Below are positions 44,180 through 53,908 of a stretch of 64,000 nt of DNA, piece after piece. Within the stretch, counting starts at the first letter, position 1. Each line of letters begins with the position of its first letter. The position numbers and the translations under genes were made by a program. The DNA comes from a bacterium. Its GTDB lineage: Bacteria; SZUA-182; DTGQ01. The DNA is taken from positions 62,001 to 126,000 of the forward strand of contig JBFLZW010000055.1 of assembly GCA_040755755.1 (NCBI GenBank), read 5' to 3'. A model generated the notes under the pieces. The model did no database searches and was not told the DNA's origin. It saw only the letters and a list, made by a program, of their open reading frames with translations.

Positions 44180-45163
44180 ATGCGCTTTCTCAATCCCAAG
44201 ACGGATTTTGCCTTCAAGAAGATATTCGGCAGCAGGCAGAGTAAGGATATTCTGCTTTCCTTCATCAATGCCATGCTGCGCTTCAATCCAGAGCATGAGA
44301 TTGTCGATCTGACGATTATCGATCCTTACCAGGCCCCCCAGATCAAGGGGATGAAGGATACCTACCTGGATGTCAAGGCCAGAAGCAAAGACGGCAGAGA
44401 GATTATCATCGAGATGCAGGTATTGAATGTGGCTGGCTTTGAAAAGAGGATTCTCTACAATGCAGCCAAATCCTATTCCAATCAACTGAAGGAGGGAGAA
44501 GACTACCTGAAGCTCAATCCGGTCATAGCCCTTACCATTACTGATTTTATCATGTTCGAGGAGCCAAAGATTATCAGCAAATTCTGCCTCACAGAAAAGG
44601 ATGATTTCTTCCAGTACCCCAATTCTGATCTTGAGCTGGTGTTTGTCGAACTGCCGAAGTTTAAGAAAACCGAAAAGCAGTTAGCCGATATCACGGATAA
44701 ATGGATATACTTTCTGAAGAAGGCAGGCTCATTGGAGTTAGTCCCGAAAACCCTGGCGGTCGAGCAGCCCATATCCCATGCCTTCCAGATAGCCAATAAA
44801 GCCAACCTGACCCGTAAGGAACTGGATGATCAGGAACGTCGGGAGATGTTTATCCGGGACCAGCGAGGGATAGTAATCAAGGCGATTGAGCAGGGCCTTG
44901 AGCAGGGAATTAAACAGGGAATTAAACAGGGAATTAAACAGGGAATTAAACAGGGGCGACAACAAGGGCTCCTTGAAGCTATCTCTCTGGGGCTGGAGCT
45001 CAAGTTTGGCGAAGAAGGGTCGCAGCTTGTTGGCCAGATCAATAAAATAGACTCGATCGAACAGTTAGAAAAAATTAAGGAAGCAATCAGAACGGCATCA
45101 AGCTGCAAGGAGATAGAAAATTTAATTCTCAACGTCCGGGGCAATAAATCCGTGGGCAGTTAA
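44180..45163 (+). CDS. Rpn-family PD-(D/E)XK nuclease/putative transposase
   Basis: The 327-residue protein begins LNPKTDFAFKKIFGSRQSKDIL and has TYLDVKARSKDGREIIIEMQV, the Asp and ExQ of the nuclease core of Rpn (recombination-promoting nuclease) proteins. Near residues 235-256 it carries tandem IKQG units (GIKQGIKQGIKQGIKQG) encoded by four 12-bp direct repeats (about 44909-44956). Such repeats are usual in this family and can vary in number. Rpn genes are often mobile-like but no ends are visible here. The function in the cell is uncertain. Confidence 0.88.
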   Translation: MRFLNPKTDFAFKKIFGSRQSKDILLSFINAMLRFNPEHEIVDLTIIDPYQAPQIKGMKDTYLDVKARSKDGREIIIEMQVLNVAGFEKRILYNAAKSYSNQLKEGEDYLKLNPVIALTITDFIMFEEPKIISKFCLTEKDDFFQYPNSDLELVFVELPKFKKTEKQLADITDKWIYFLKKAGSLELVPKTLAVEQPISHAFQIANKANLTRKELDDQERREMFIRDQRGIVIKAIEQGLEQGIKQGIKQGIKQGIKQGRQQGLLEAISLGLELKFGEEGSQLVGQINKIDSIEQLEKIKEAIRTASSCKEIENLILNVRGNKSVGS

Positions 45164-45209
45164 ATCAGCAAATAGGTAGTGTGTGGTATTTTGTAGGGGC
45201 AAAACCCCT

Positions 45210-45242
45210 TACCCCCCGCCGGACCAAACCTGGCGAGGGGTA
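45210..45242. repeat. Intergenic hairpin
   Basis: TACCCCCCGCC (45210-45220) pairs with GGCGAGGGGTA (45232-45242) with one mismatch; it follows a GTAGGGGC...GCCCC-type context common in dispersed intergenic repeats. No T-tract follows. Confidence 0.4.
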
Positions 45243-45267
45243 TCCGGGAAAAAGGGCATTTGCTCTA

Positions 45268-46216
45268 TTAATCCATCAAATCCTGATCAACATCAAATTG
45301 CTGCGGGCTCAATTTCTCAGTAGGACTGATACTATCGGGTGAACCGGGTGCCGTTCCAGGAATCACGACCGTAATATCATCTCCATCGGTCTCCGGATAC
45401 ATAATGGAAGCACCAGTAATATCCTTAAGGTCTGTAATAATAGCACCGTCATAATTTTCAGCCAAGCTCTTGGTGAAGCGCAGAACGATCAAATTAAGAT
45501 ACCTTTTAACATTACTCGAGTCTGCCTTATTCCTACCTTCATATATCATAAAGTTGCCGGTCAATTCAATTTCCCATGAACCTATATATAATCTATCGAC
45601 TGCACCGATTGTGCGGTTAATGATGAGGATCCCAAAGTGCTGGTATCAATTTTTATAACCTCACCAATACTATTACCATTGTGAATATAGATGTCTCCTT
45701 TATCATCAGATTTAACCTGGAATGCGTAGATATCGATGACCCAATCGTTATAATATTGTCAATTTCCTTGATTCCATGCGGCTTGACTGTGCCCCGTGGT
45801 AATTCCGCTCCATCTTTATCGAGCACACCCACACGAAACCAGCCGTCCATCTGTGGTCACCTTATAAAGACTATTGGGTTCCGTGGTAACCGCATCCGCT
45901 CCAGCCAGATCTCTGTAACCCGGTGTCTTGTAGCGTATCCTTGAAGAGGTGTTTTCGCTGCCAGCAGCTCAAGTTACCATAAAGGCATGAGCATTTGACA
46001 GATCAAGCCGGTGAATAAGTGCAGCAATTTCATCAGGGGTGTCTGATTCATCCGGGGGGTTTGGTTTATTCGGATCAACCGGTCCAGTCGGGGTGACTGT
46101 TGGTGTCAGAGGTTTTTTCTCATCTCCCCCCCATCGCCACCACCGCACCCAATTAGAATAGCAAGCAACGTTACCCTTGCGATAAATTTGCCGAAATCGC
46201 TCCTTACGATAGTCAT
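45268..46216 (-). pseudogene. Decayed lipoprotein gene with several frameshifts
   Basis: ATG 46216, preceded by GAGGAGGTT, opens a lipoprotein signal (VTLLAILIGCGGGDGG). A G7 run at about 46125-46132 then shifts the frame, after which KKPLTPTVTPTGPVDPNKPN and IHRLDLSNAHAFMV follow. Further pieces, DGWFRVGVLDKDGAELPRG, YAFQVKSDDKGDIYIHNG and IELTGNFMIYEGRNKAD, lie in different frames. The last frame runs to 45268. Together they form one secreted protein of about 315 residues broken by at least three shifts or stops. Family unknown. Either a pseudogene or an error-rich stretch of sequence. Confidence 0.7.
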
Positions 46217-46320
46217 ATTTCAACCTCCTCTAACTAAAAACTAATGATCTCAACCTGTTAATTGCGGCCTATCAAAAATGCCGCATACATCACCTTGAGA
46301 AAACCTGAATATTAATTCCT

Positions 46321-46494
46321 ATGTTCATATATCAATACGGTTTGGGAATCATTACTCTCACAAAAAATGACGGCAGGATCGTTGTAGTCCACTATCATCA
46401 TAGTAATGATACTTTGAAAAGAAAAATTCTGAAAAGTATTATTGACGGGACTCGCTGGACTCAAGAAGACCTTGAAAGATTAAAGTTAATCTGA
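46321..46494 (+). CDS. Possible 57-residue small protein
   Basis: An ATG at 46321 opens a 57-codon frame ending GTRWTQEDLERLKLI, with a plausible hydrophilic helix at the C-terminus and a beta-like start (YGLGIITLTKNDGRIVVVHY). No ribosome-binding site of note and no recognised family. It lies in an otherwise empty 470-base gap upstream of era. Confidence 0.3.
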   Translation: MFIYQYGLGIITLTKNDGRIVVVHYHHSNDTLKRKILKSIIDGTRWTQEDLERLKLI

Positions 46495-46605
46495 TAATGG
46501 AAATGCCTTATAAAGGTTCGCTGTTTATTTCCATCCTTTATCCCGCCCTATTGGGAATAACATAGACAGTCCCTGTCAGCTTACTCCTTGAGGAAAAAAG
46601 ACTTA

Positions 46606-46634
46606 TTGAGTTTTTAGTGAATCTGTGCTATCCT
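46606..46634 (+). promoter_or_regulatory. Likely promoter for era-recO
   Basis: TTGAGT at 46606-46611 and TATCCT at 46629-46634 are 17 bases apart, about 50 bases before the era start. Each hexamer has two mismatches to consensus, so this is moderate evidence. Confidence 0.45.
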
Positions 46635-46687
46635 TGGGCAATATAACACGTTAACTTTTCAGGTATTTCTTTTTTAGGTATATAAAA

Positions 46688-47584
46688 ATGAGCACAGATT
46701 CATCCAAGGCTGGTTACATTTCCATTGTCGGTGCTCCGAACGTGGGTAAATCCACGCTTCTCAACTCACTGGTAGGGGAAAGACTGGCGATCGTTACTCA
46801 CAAGCCCCAGACAACGCGGAACAAGATTCTGGGGATCCGGACCGAAAACGAGGCACAAATGATTTTTCTTGACACGCCGGGAATTCACCGGACTGCCAGG
46901 GCCAAACTTAACCAGCGAATGGTCCGGCGGGCTCTTGAGGCCATAAACGAGGCTGACCTGATCCTGTTTGTAGCCGATGCTTCCAGGCCCCTCCAGCCTG
47001 ATGAAGAGTACACGATCTCGGTCCTTGCGCAGGCCAAGCGGCCGATCATTTTGATTGTCAATAAGATCGACCTTGTTCCCAAAGAAAATCTCCTGCCGAT
47101 CATAGATCAGTACAACACGCGGCTGAAGCCCGCAGAAATCTTTCCCATCTCCGCCCTTCAGGGCGAGAATATGGAAGAGCTCATTCCCAAAATTATCAGC
47201 TATCTTCCTTCGAGTCCTCATTACTATCCTGATGATGCCCTGACTGATCGGTCGACCCGATTTATCGTGGCTGAAATGATCCGCGAGAAGGTTATCCGGT
47301 TGACCATGCAAGAGCTTCCCTATTCCACGGCGGTAGAGATCGAAGCCTTTAAGGAGAACAATCCCAACGGGGTTATCAGGATTTCGGCCACCATTTTCGT
47401 GGAACGGGATTCCCAGAAGGGAATTCTGATCGGCAGGGGAGGAAGCATGCTCAAACGAATCGGCCAGACAGCCAGAGAAGATATTGAACAATATCTTGGC
47501 TCTAAAGTGTTTCTTGAGCTCTGGGTTAAAGTGAGCAAGGACTGGGCCGATAATGAAAAATCTTTGAATGAGCTCGGTTATTAA
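46688..47584 (+). CDS. era: GTPase Era
   Basis: Era binds 16S rRNA and helps 30S subunit maturation. The 298-residue protein has G1 GAPNVGKST, the switch region KPQTTRNKILGI, G3 DTPGIH, G4 NKID, G5 SALQ, and a C-terminal KH domain with ILIGRGGSMLKRIGQTAREDIE. Length and order are standard. recO follows 63 bases downstream on the same strand, a common pairing. Confidence 0.97.
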   Translation: MSTDSSKAGYISIVGAPNVGKSTLLNSLVGERLAIVTHKPQTTRNKILGIRTENEAQMIFLDTPGIHRTARAKLNQRMVRRALEAINEADLILFVADASRPLQPDEEYTISVLAQAKRPIILIVNKIDLVPKENLLPIIDQYNTRLKPAEIFPISALQGENMEELIPKIISYLPSSPHYYPDDALTDRSTRFIVAEMIREKVIRLTMQELPYSTAVEIEAFKENNPNGVIRISATIFVERDSQKGILIGRGGSMLKRIGQTAREDIEQYLGSKVFLELWVKVSKDWADNEKSLNELGY

Positions 47585-47647
47585 CCTCTTAATCTCTTAC
47601 ACTGGCCACTGATCATATGGCCACTGGCCACGCATAAATTTAGGATT

Positions 47648-48400
47648 ATGTCTCTTGAGCGAATCAACGGAATTATTCTTAAAAGTATCAAATACAGCGA
47701 CACTGACCGGATCATCACCGCCTATACGCAGGAGTATGGCAAAATTCAGTGCATCGCCAAAAGAGCACGGAAGCAGAAAAGTAATTTTACCTCCAGTATT
47801 GACCTGTTAACCCATGCCGAGCTGGTGATTGTGAAAAAAGGCGTTCAAAATATCTATTCCCTCCGGGAGGCGGTTATTATCCAATCGTACCATCGTTTGT
47901 ATGATGATCCTCCCCGGCTTTATACAGCCTTTTACATGGCTGAGCTCATAGAGGAGCTGACTCCTGCGGAGGACAGGAAACCGGAAATCCTGGCCCTCAT
48001 CCTGCGGCAGTTGGATATGCTGCAAAAAGGAGAGGATAGAGAAAAGCTCACCCTTATCTTTGAGGTCCGCTTGTTAGCCCTTTTAGGGTACCAGCCGCAG
48101 CTTGAAAAATGCCTGTTCTGTTCAACCCCTCCCGTATCGTCGAAGATCGGGTTTATTCCCTCGATGGGGGGGATTGTCTGTCAAAGCTGCTGCCGGAAAA
48201 AACGGATATCCTGCCCTGACATCTCGCTGGGGAGCCTGAATTTCCTGCGTCAGGCTGTTAAATTCCAATTAGCCAAAACTGACCGGCTTTACCTGACTGC
48301 TGCAAACCGGAAAGAGCTGATGAGCCTGCTGCACTCGTTCATCATGTATCACCTGGCCAAGGAAATCCGCTCCTACCGGTTTCTTCAGATTGGCTGTTGA
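47648..48400 (+). CDS. recO: DNA repair protein RecO
   Basis: RecO helps RecA load in RecFOR recombination repair. The 250-residue protein begins with an OB fold (NGIILKSIKYSDTDRIITAYTQEYGKI) and has a helical C-terminal domain with zinc-type cysteines (CLFC, CQSCC). It lies downstream of era, probably in the same transcript, and ends 15 bases from the convergent rqcH gene. Confidence 0.93.
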   Translation: MSLERINGIILKSIKYSDTDRIITAYTQEYGKIQCIAKRARKQKSNFTSSIDLLTHAELVIVKKGVQNIYSLREAVIIQSYHRLYDDPPRLYTAFYMAELIEELTPAEDRKPEILALILRQLDMLQKGEDREKLTLIFEVRLLALLGYQPQLEKCLFCSTPPVSSKIGFIPSMGGIVCQSCCRKKRISCPDISLGSLNFLRQAVKFQLAKTDRLYLTAANRKELMSLLHSFIMYHLAKEIRSYRFLQIGC

Positions 48401-48415
48401 TACGGAGATGGAAAG

Positions 48416-50209
48416 TTACTGCAAGTCCCTGATGTCGGGCGAAACCAGGATACTGGTTTTTTGGGTCATGACAACGAGGCCGGGTTTGGCTCCTTTCGGT
48501 TTGGAAACATATTTTTTGAAGGCGTAGGCTACGGCTGCTTTGGTATCGTTTCTGGCTTTACTGAAAAAGGCTGCCAGAGAGGCTGCCTGCACGATGGTCG
48601 GGTAGGGAATCTGGGGCAGCCGGTCCGGGTTCCGGACAAGAACATGAGACCCCGCCGCATCCTGGGCATGGAACCACAGATCATCCTTGCGGGCGATCTT
48701 GCAGGTCAGGGCATCGTTACCCCGGTCATTTTTACCAACCAGAATCTCCAGCCCATCGACCGACACATAGCGGCGGATATCTTTGAAGGACAGCTTTTCA
48801 GAAGGCTTTTGGGGACTGGGATTCCTCTGCTCTTCTGATTGAATGATTCCCTCTTCCTGCAGGGCATCTCTCAACTCCTGAAGAACTGCAAGGCTGCTCT
48901 CAGCCGCAACCCTGCTTTGCCAGGAAGAGAGCAAGAGCACCTCTTTTTGAACATCCACAAGGCGCTGCCGGATGATTTCCAGGGATTTTCTGGCTTTGGT
49001 ATATTTTTTATAATAGCCCTGGGCATTCTGAGCGGGAGTCAGCAGCGGATCAAGGGGGATAGTGATGGACGCTTTTTGCTGTGGATCAAAAAGATCCCTG
49101 GCTTCAAGGTGATCCATGCCTTTTTTGATCTGATGCACATAAGCCATGATGATATCACCCTGTTTCCGGTACTGATCTGCCTGCTCAGCTCTGGAAAGGT
49201 CCTCCTCCAGGGCTGATTGCCGTGCCTTTGCCTTATCAAGGGCCAGATGTATCCTTTGAGTGAGATGATCCCTCAGTTCCTGGACGGCGTTCTTCTCATG
49301 CTGGATTTTTCCAAACTGCCTGGCCGCCTGGCTGGCATTTTCAAAAATTCGGTCCGGGAGCTGCCGCCGAAGCTGCTGCTCAAGGGGAAAAGAGAACAGC
49401 CGCATCGTCCCATCCTCTAGGTACAGAATTCCGGGTGAAAAGGTTCCCTTGCGGTAGATGTCCAAAATCTCCGAAAAGGCCATCCACAAGGCCCTTTTGT
49501 GGTCAGAGAGTTTATCTTTACTTTCAGCCCTTTGGCATATTTCTCCAGCCATCAGCAGGTCAAGGCCGGCTATCTTCTGCTGCAAAAAATTCGGCCAGGA
49601 GGCAGTTCCATCATAAGCTTCCAGGAGTTGGGAAAAGCTCTCTTCAGTCAGTGACAAAGGATCCACCTTGGCAGGCTTTGGGGGAAACCGGTAGGCATGC
49701 CCCGGGAGAATCTGGCGATAGCGGTTTTTATAAGCAGGCACATACCGCAGGGCCGCCAGGATCAGCCCCTGATCACTGGTCAGAATGACATTGGCATTCC
49801 TGCCCATGATTTCAAAGATGAGATTTATTTCGGCGTGTTCACCGGAAAAATCCCGCTGGCTGTTATCCAGGTGAAGCCGGAAAATGAGAATACGTTCCAT
49901 ATTGATGACCTGAATTTCGGCAATCACTGAGCCGGTCAGGTATTTTTGGATAAGCACCTGCACCTGATCGTTTTGCTGCCCCCTCGCTTTATTGCGTTCC
50001 TTCTCCTTACCGAAAGGACGCTCTTCCATCAGGTAAAGAACAGGAAAAGCAGGATGGCAGGAGTAATAGAGATAGACTCTGCTTCCGCCCCTTGTCATCA
50101 GGGGAAAGATGATGTGATAGGGGGCCTCCAGCCAGGGTTTACCAATTCTGGCCCCCGTAATTGCAGATTGAAGCTCCAGCCCCAGGGCTTTTACGAAGAA
50201 TGAATCCAT
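48416..50209 (-). CDS. rqcH: RqcH-like NFACT-family ribosome quality control factor
   Basis: The 597-residue protein has the NFACT-N domain (DSFFVKALGLELQSAITGARIGK), a long coiled-coil middle (residues 300-440) and an NFACT-R domain (VSVDGLEILVGKNDRGNDALT, DLWFHAQDAAGSHVLVR). RqcH binds stalled large ribosomal subunits and adds C-terminal alanine tails; older annotation calls this family fibronectin-binding. Full length, no oddity. It stands alone, convergent with era-recO and divergent from the cupin gene. Confidence 0.92.
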   Translation of the reverse strand: MDSFFVKALGLELQSAITGARIGKPWLEAPYHIIFPLMTRGGSRVYLYYSCHPAFPVLYLMEERPFGKEKERNKARGQQNDQVQVLIQKYLTGSVIAEIQVINMERILIFRLHLDNSQRDFSGEHAEINLIFEIMGRNANVILTSDQGLILAALRYVPAYKNRYRQILPGHAYRFPPKPAKVDPLSLTEESFSQLLEAYDGTASWPNFLQQKIAGLDLLMAGEICQRAESKDKLSDHKRALWMAFSEILDIYRKGTFSPGILYLEDGTMRLFSFPLEQQLRRQLPDRIFENASQAARQFGKIQHEKNAVQELRDHLTQRIHLALDKAKARQSALEEDLSRAEQADQYRKQGDIIMAYVHQIKKGMDHLEARDLFDPQQKASITIPLDPLLTPAQNAQGYYKKYTKARKSLEIIRQRLVDVQKEVLLLSSWQSRVAAESSLAVLQELRDALQEEGIIQSEEQRNPSPQKPSEKLSFKDIRRYVSVDGLEILVGKNDRGNDALTCKIARKDDLWFHAQDAAGSHVLVRNPDRLPQIPYPTIVQAASLAAFFSKARNDTKAAVAYAFKKYVSKPKGAKPGLVVMTQKTSILVSPDIRDLQ

Positions 50210-50278
50210 GTACGCCTCACCTCAAGGTTACCAGCACAACAACCTTGCCTTTCTCTGAAAAATTTATATAATAATCCC

Positions 50279-50674
50279 ATGCAAAATATCGAGCTTATCT
50301 CTTTGCCGACCCGAACTGATGACCGCGGATGGGTTATCAACCTGCCGCCGATTCAGGACCTTGGCAAAGCCAATCTGCACATACCGAGCCTGAAACCGAG
50401 GGCTGTCCGGGGGAATCATTACCATGCGCATCACTCGGAAGCAGTGATCATCCTGGGTGGAAAATGCCTGGTAGCCACCCGGAACAGATATACCAATGTC
50501 TGCGAGGAGTTCGTTTATGAGGGGATCATCAAGCAACTGCTTCTGATTCCACCCAATATCACCCATGCTTTCAAAAATATCGGCTATCGCTCGATCTACC
50601 TTGTCTGCTACTGTTCCGGCGAAGGGGCTAGCGATATCCCGGTTCCCAGTATTGCCGATCGAATTCTGACATGA
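50279..50674 (+). CDS. Cupin-domain sugar-biosynthesis-like protein
   Basis: The 131-residue protein has the cupin metal motif RGNHYHAHHSEAVIILGG and a second-half PPNITHAFKNIG, similar to the C-terminal cupin of capsular polysaccharide protein CapF and to WxcM-like sugar isomerase/epimerase domains. It probably binds a metal and a sugar or nucleotide-sugar. The neighbouring gene encodes a membrane glycosyltransferase, which supports a glycan role. Exact reaction unknown. Confidence 0.75.
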   Translation: MQNIELISLPTRTDDRGWVINLPPIQDLGKANLHIPSLKPRAVRGNHYHAHHSEAVIILGGKCLVATRNRYTNVCEEFVYEGIIKQLLLIPPNITHAFKNIGYRSIYLVCYCSGEGASDIPVPSIADRILT

Positions 50675-50720
50675 GATACCATCATATTCGTTTTCCATTC
50701 CAAAGTCCAGGCTCATTGGT

Positions 50721-52052
50721 ATGAATCACCAAAGAACTTTTATTCTGATTGGGCTGCTCTGCTTTCTGGCCGCTGCCGGTATCAGGATAAATAATAATTT
50801 CCGGTTCGCTCCCGCCTGCGGCTATGATGCTGGCGGGCATCTATCGTACATCTATCAACTCAAGGCAGGCTGGGGCATCCCGCTGGCCAGTGAGGGGTGG
50901 TCCACCTTTCACCCTCCTCTTTACTACTTTATCATGGCCGGCCTCTGGAAGCACGTTGGTCCCCTGTTTCCCTGGCCAATGCATATTCTCTTCCGGCTCA
51001 TTTCAACCCTGCTGAACCTTGGCATGGCCGTGCTCGCTGTCATCACCATGAAGCTGATCTGGCCGGATGACTCCTTCCCGGCGCTTCTTGGCGCCTGCTT
51101 TATCCTTTTTGTTCCTCTGCATATCTACACCAGCTCGATGATCGGGAACGAGCAGATGGCGGCTTTCCTGACTTCCCTTGGCCTTGTGCTCCTGGTACTC
51201 TATTATCGTAAGCCCGATCTTTGGATCCATCTGGCCGCTGGCATGGGAGTGATCTGCGGCCTTGCCCTTTTGGCAAAGTATACCGGCGCTCTTCTCCTGC
51301 TGACCATAATCATCTGTCTGATTTCAAAAGTAATCTTTGATGCAGGAAAAAGAAGGAAACATATTTTTGCCCTGGCGGCAGTTCTGATCGGATGCCTTCT
51401 GGTTTGCGGCGGCTTTTATGCCCGGAATATCTACTTATTCGGCCACCCTTTTGCTTTGAGCCAGGATTACCCCTGTGTAGCCGAAGTAATGATCAAGCAG
51501 CCGCCCGGCAGGCGCCGGTGGGTGGATTTTTTCGGATTTGATTTCACTATCTTTCAGGATCCCATTATCCGGAAAGTCAGGGAGGGTGTGGAGTATTCAA
51601 GGTCCCGGTATGTCTGGTCCCTGGTTTACTCGAATTTCTGGTTCGAATCATTCAGCCATTTTTTTCTGGTTCACTGTGACCCCTGGCGGCAGCAACTGGG
51701 AAAGCTGTTACTGGTACTTGGGATTTTTCCAACCGTGCTTCTTGGAGTCGAAGCTGGCAGGGAGAGCGTTGCTACTCTTTGTCATAAGCTCGATACCCCG
51801 ATGTTTCCTCTTGTGGTGCTCCTTTTTCTGAATATCGCGGCCTTTATCTCTTTTAACCTGAAAACCCCTCATTTTTCAGCAGGAAAGGCTTCATACTTTC
51901 TGGCTTCAGGCCTTCCTTTGGCCATTTTCATGAGCCGGGGAATGCAGCAGTGGTTGCTCAGACGAGGCAAAATAGGAAAAGCTGCCGGAATCCTGCTGCT
52001 GGCAGCAATCTTTGGAATTTCCTTTACAACCTTCTTTCTTACACATATCTAA
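50721..52052 (+). CDS. GT-C membrane glycosyltransferase, family 39-like
   Basis: The 443-residue protein has about ten hydrophobic segments and the early loop GYDAGGHLSYI with the Asp expected for GT-C catalysis, followed by STFHPPLYYFIMA. It resembles ArnT/PMT family 39 transferases that use polyprenyl-linked sugars on the outer side of the cytoplasmic membrane. It follows the cupin gene by 46 bases and precedes a small exported protein by two bases. Acceptor unknown. Confidence 0.82.
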   Translation: MNHQRTFILIGLLCFLAAAGIRINNNFRFAPACGYDAGGHLSYIYQLKAGWGIPLASEGWSTFHPPLYYFIMAGLWKHVGPLFPWPMHILFRLISTLLNLGMAVLAVITMKLIWPDDSFPALLGACFILFVPLHIYTSSMIGNEQMAAFLTSLGLVLLVLYYRKPDLWIHLAAGMGVICGLALLAKYTGALLLLTIIICLISKVIFDAGKRRKHIFALAAVLIGCLLVCGGFYARNIYLFGHPFALSQDYPCVAEVMIKQPPGRRRWVDFFGFDFTIFQDPIIRKVREGVEYSRSRYVWSLVYSNFWFESFSHFFLVHCDPWRQQLGKLLLVLGIFPTVLLGVEAGRESVATLCHKLDTPMFPLVVLLFLNIAAFISFNLKTPHFSAGKASYFLASGLPLAIFMSRGMQQWLLRRGKIGKAAGILLLAAIFGISFTTFFLTHI

Positions 52053-52054
52053 CC

Positions 52055-52639
52055 ATGAAGAAAAATCATGATGTGAAAGCTGATCATATCGATTATCCCT
52101 TTTTCTCAGGGCTTTTCATTCTCCTCTGCCTGATGCACACTTGGGCTTTTGCCCAGGCTATTGCCACCTCCCTTCCTCAGCCTCAGCGCATGGTCCATGA
52201 ATTTATAACCCTGATCCTTCAGGGAGATATTTGCACTCTCCTGGACCGGTGTGAAGTTCCACCTCTTCCGGAAACGCAAAGGCGTTCCTTGTTCAGCATT
52301 CCATCCAGAGAGCAGACTTGCAAGCAAGTCGGATTAAGGCTTGAGCGCGATCAACTGCTTCGTGATTATATTGACCGGCTCAGAGAACTGATCCTGGTCT
52401 TTCATCGCCTTAATATCTCCAAAAAATCAACGCTAAATCTTTCCTCCTTCTCTGCCGATTCTCCACATCATTTTATTGCCCAGATCGAAATCAAAGCCCC
52501 TCCCACTCCACTTGCAATTACAATATCGCCTGAATTAGCTGAAAAAGACCTTCTTCTCTCCTTCACCCTATCAGCCGGATATTCTGAAAAAGGGTGGACA
52601 ATTACCCATCTCTCCAAATTGAGAATATTTCCGCTTTAG
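52055..52639 (+). CDS. Exported hypothetical protein
   Basis: The 194-residue protein starts two bases after the glycosyltransferase stop and has a signal-like segment (FFSGLFILLCLMHTWAFAQA). The rest is mixed alpha/beta with no recognised domain. The tight spacing suggests co-translation with the glycosyltransferase, so it may be an accessory of the same glycan step. An in-frame extension to 51950 would overlap the upstream gene and is not needed. Confidence 0.65.
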   Translation: MKKNHDVKADHIDYPFFSGLFILLCLMHTWAFAQAIATSLPQPQRMVHEFITLILQGDICTLLDRCEVPPLPETQRRSLFSIPSREQTCKQVGLRLERDQLLRDYIDRLRELILVFHRLNISKKSTLNLSSFSADSPHHFIAQIEIKAPPTPLAITISPELAEKDLLLSFTLSAGYSEKGWTITHLSKLRIFPL

Positions 52640-52780
52640 CAGATTGCCAGAAAATTCATCAGATTCCTGGGAAATCGATTTATCATTGCATAGACTCTCC
52701 ATGCTTTGATATAATGAGGCGCTGTATTGCAGTTTCTTCTTATTGAAGCTTTGCGAGAAAAGGTTAAAGGTTTAAAGATT

Positions 52781-53497
52781 ATGGATAAGGAAACGAAAGA
52801 CTATATTGATGAGAGATTTATCCACTTTCAGAAAGACATCGTACATCAATTTCATATCATAGCTGAAGATGTCATCAGTAAAGTTCAGATTGTAGCTGAA
52901 GGAGTAGCCTCTTTAAACGAAAAGTTAGACAGGCGAACAGAGGAATTGGATAACAGGATCGATGAAACTCAGGCTATGATGAGCAAGATGTTCAAGCGGA
53001 TGGATAAAAAAATCAACGATAACACCAGGGAAATAAAGGCTCTTAAAACCGATATGCTCAAGCTCGAAGAGCGATTGGATAAAAAAATCGACGATAACAC
53101 CAGAGAAGTAAAGGCTCTTAAAACCGATATGCTCAAGCTCGAAGAGCGATTGGATAAAAAAATCGACGATAACACCAGGGAAATAAAGGCTCTTAAAACC
53201 GATATGCTCAGGCTCGAAGAGCGATTGGATAAAAAAATCGACGATAACACCAGAGAAGTAAAGGCTCTTAAAACCGATATGCTCAGGCTCGAAGAACGAT
53301 TGGATAAAAAAATCGACGATAACACCAGGGAAATAAAAACCGATATGCTCAGGCTCGAAGAACGATTGGATAAAAAAATCGACGATAACACCAGAGAAGT
53401 AAAGGAACTCAGGACTGATGTACTCAGGGTTGAAAGCAGAATGAAAGTAATAGCTGAAAAACTCGAAGGCCATGAGAAGATTGTTCATCAGAGGTAA
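52781..53497 (+). CDS. Coiled-coil protein with 25-residue tandem repeats
   Basis: The 238-residue protein starts MDKETKDYIDERFIHFQKD and from about residue 73 is built of six copies of a 25-residue unit, DKKIDDNTREVKALKTDML plus KLEERL, encoded by 75-bp direct repeats (53005-53450). Copies alternate between TREI and TREV, which suggests that a two-unit 150-bp block was duplicated. The fifth copy lacks three residues (ALK). It is predicted to be a long parallel coiled coil. No membrane segment or known family; function unknown. An earlier in-frame start at 52727 lacks a ribosome-binding site. Confidence 0.75.
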   Translation: MDKETKDYIDERFIHFQKDIVHQFHIIAEDVISKVQIVAEGVASLNEKLDRRTEELDNRIDETQAMMSKMFKRMDKKINDNTREIKALKTDMLKLEERLDKKIDDNTREVKALKTDMLKLEERLDKKIDDNTREIKALKTDMLRLEERLDKKIDDNTREVKALKTDMLRLEERLDKKIDDNTREIKTDMLRLEERLDKKIDDNTREVKELRTDVLRVESRMKVIAEKLEGHEKIVHQR

Positions 53498-53908
53498 AAA
53501 GCACACCTCTTGTTAAGTTATCAGTGGTCAGTGGCCCCAAGGCTTATTCAGTGCCGTAGCTGAAGCACTGCATTTACTCACAATCAATAATGAGAATCCA
53601 AATACAAGAGAGCTGCCCTCTTACACTGCGAACGGGTGAATATTAAGCTTTTATTCAGGAGCCAGAAGTCAGGAGAGGATGATTGCTTATTCTAAATTCC
53701 CACTTCTGACAATTTACTACTCAGTTTCCCGATTACATTGCTAACAAGGTATTACATCTTCTGTGCCCCTTTGTACCTGAATAGTTACATTTTATGCTTA
53801 TTCACCTATAGCCGTGTGCCCCTCTTTTTTAAACAAGTTTTAAGCCTAACTGCGCCCGGCATAAGAGTCCAAAACCAGACCCCAGAATTACCACCAATGA
53901 CCCAGGAG
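53498..53908. other. Gap with GTGGTCAGTGG repeat
   Basis: No gene is supported. A TATCAGTGGTCAGTGGCC motif at about 53520 and CCAGAAGTCAGGAG at about 53652 belong to repeats found elsewhere in the window. Confidence 0.45.

Noticed and set aside
53005-53450. Possible CRISPR-like array
   Set aside because: The direct repeats are contiguous, keep the reading frame and encode a coiled coil; there are no spacers.
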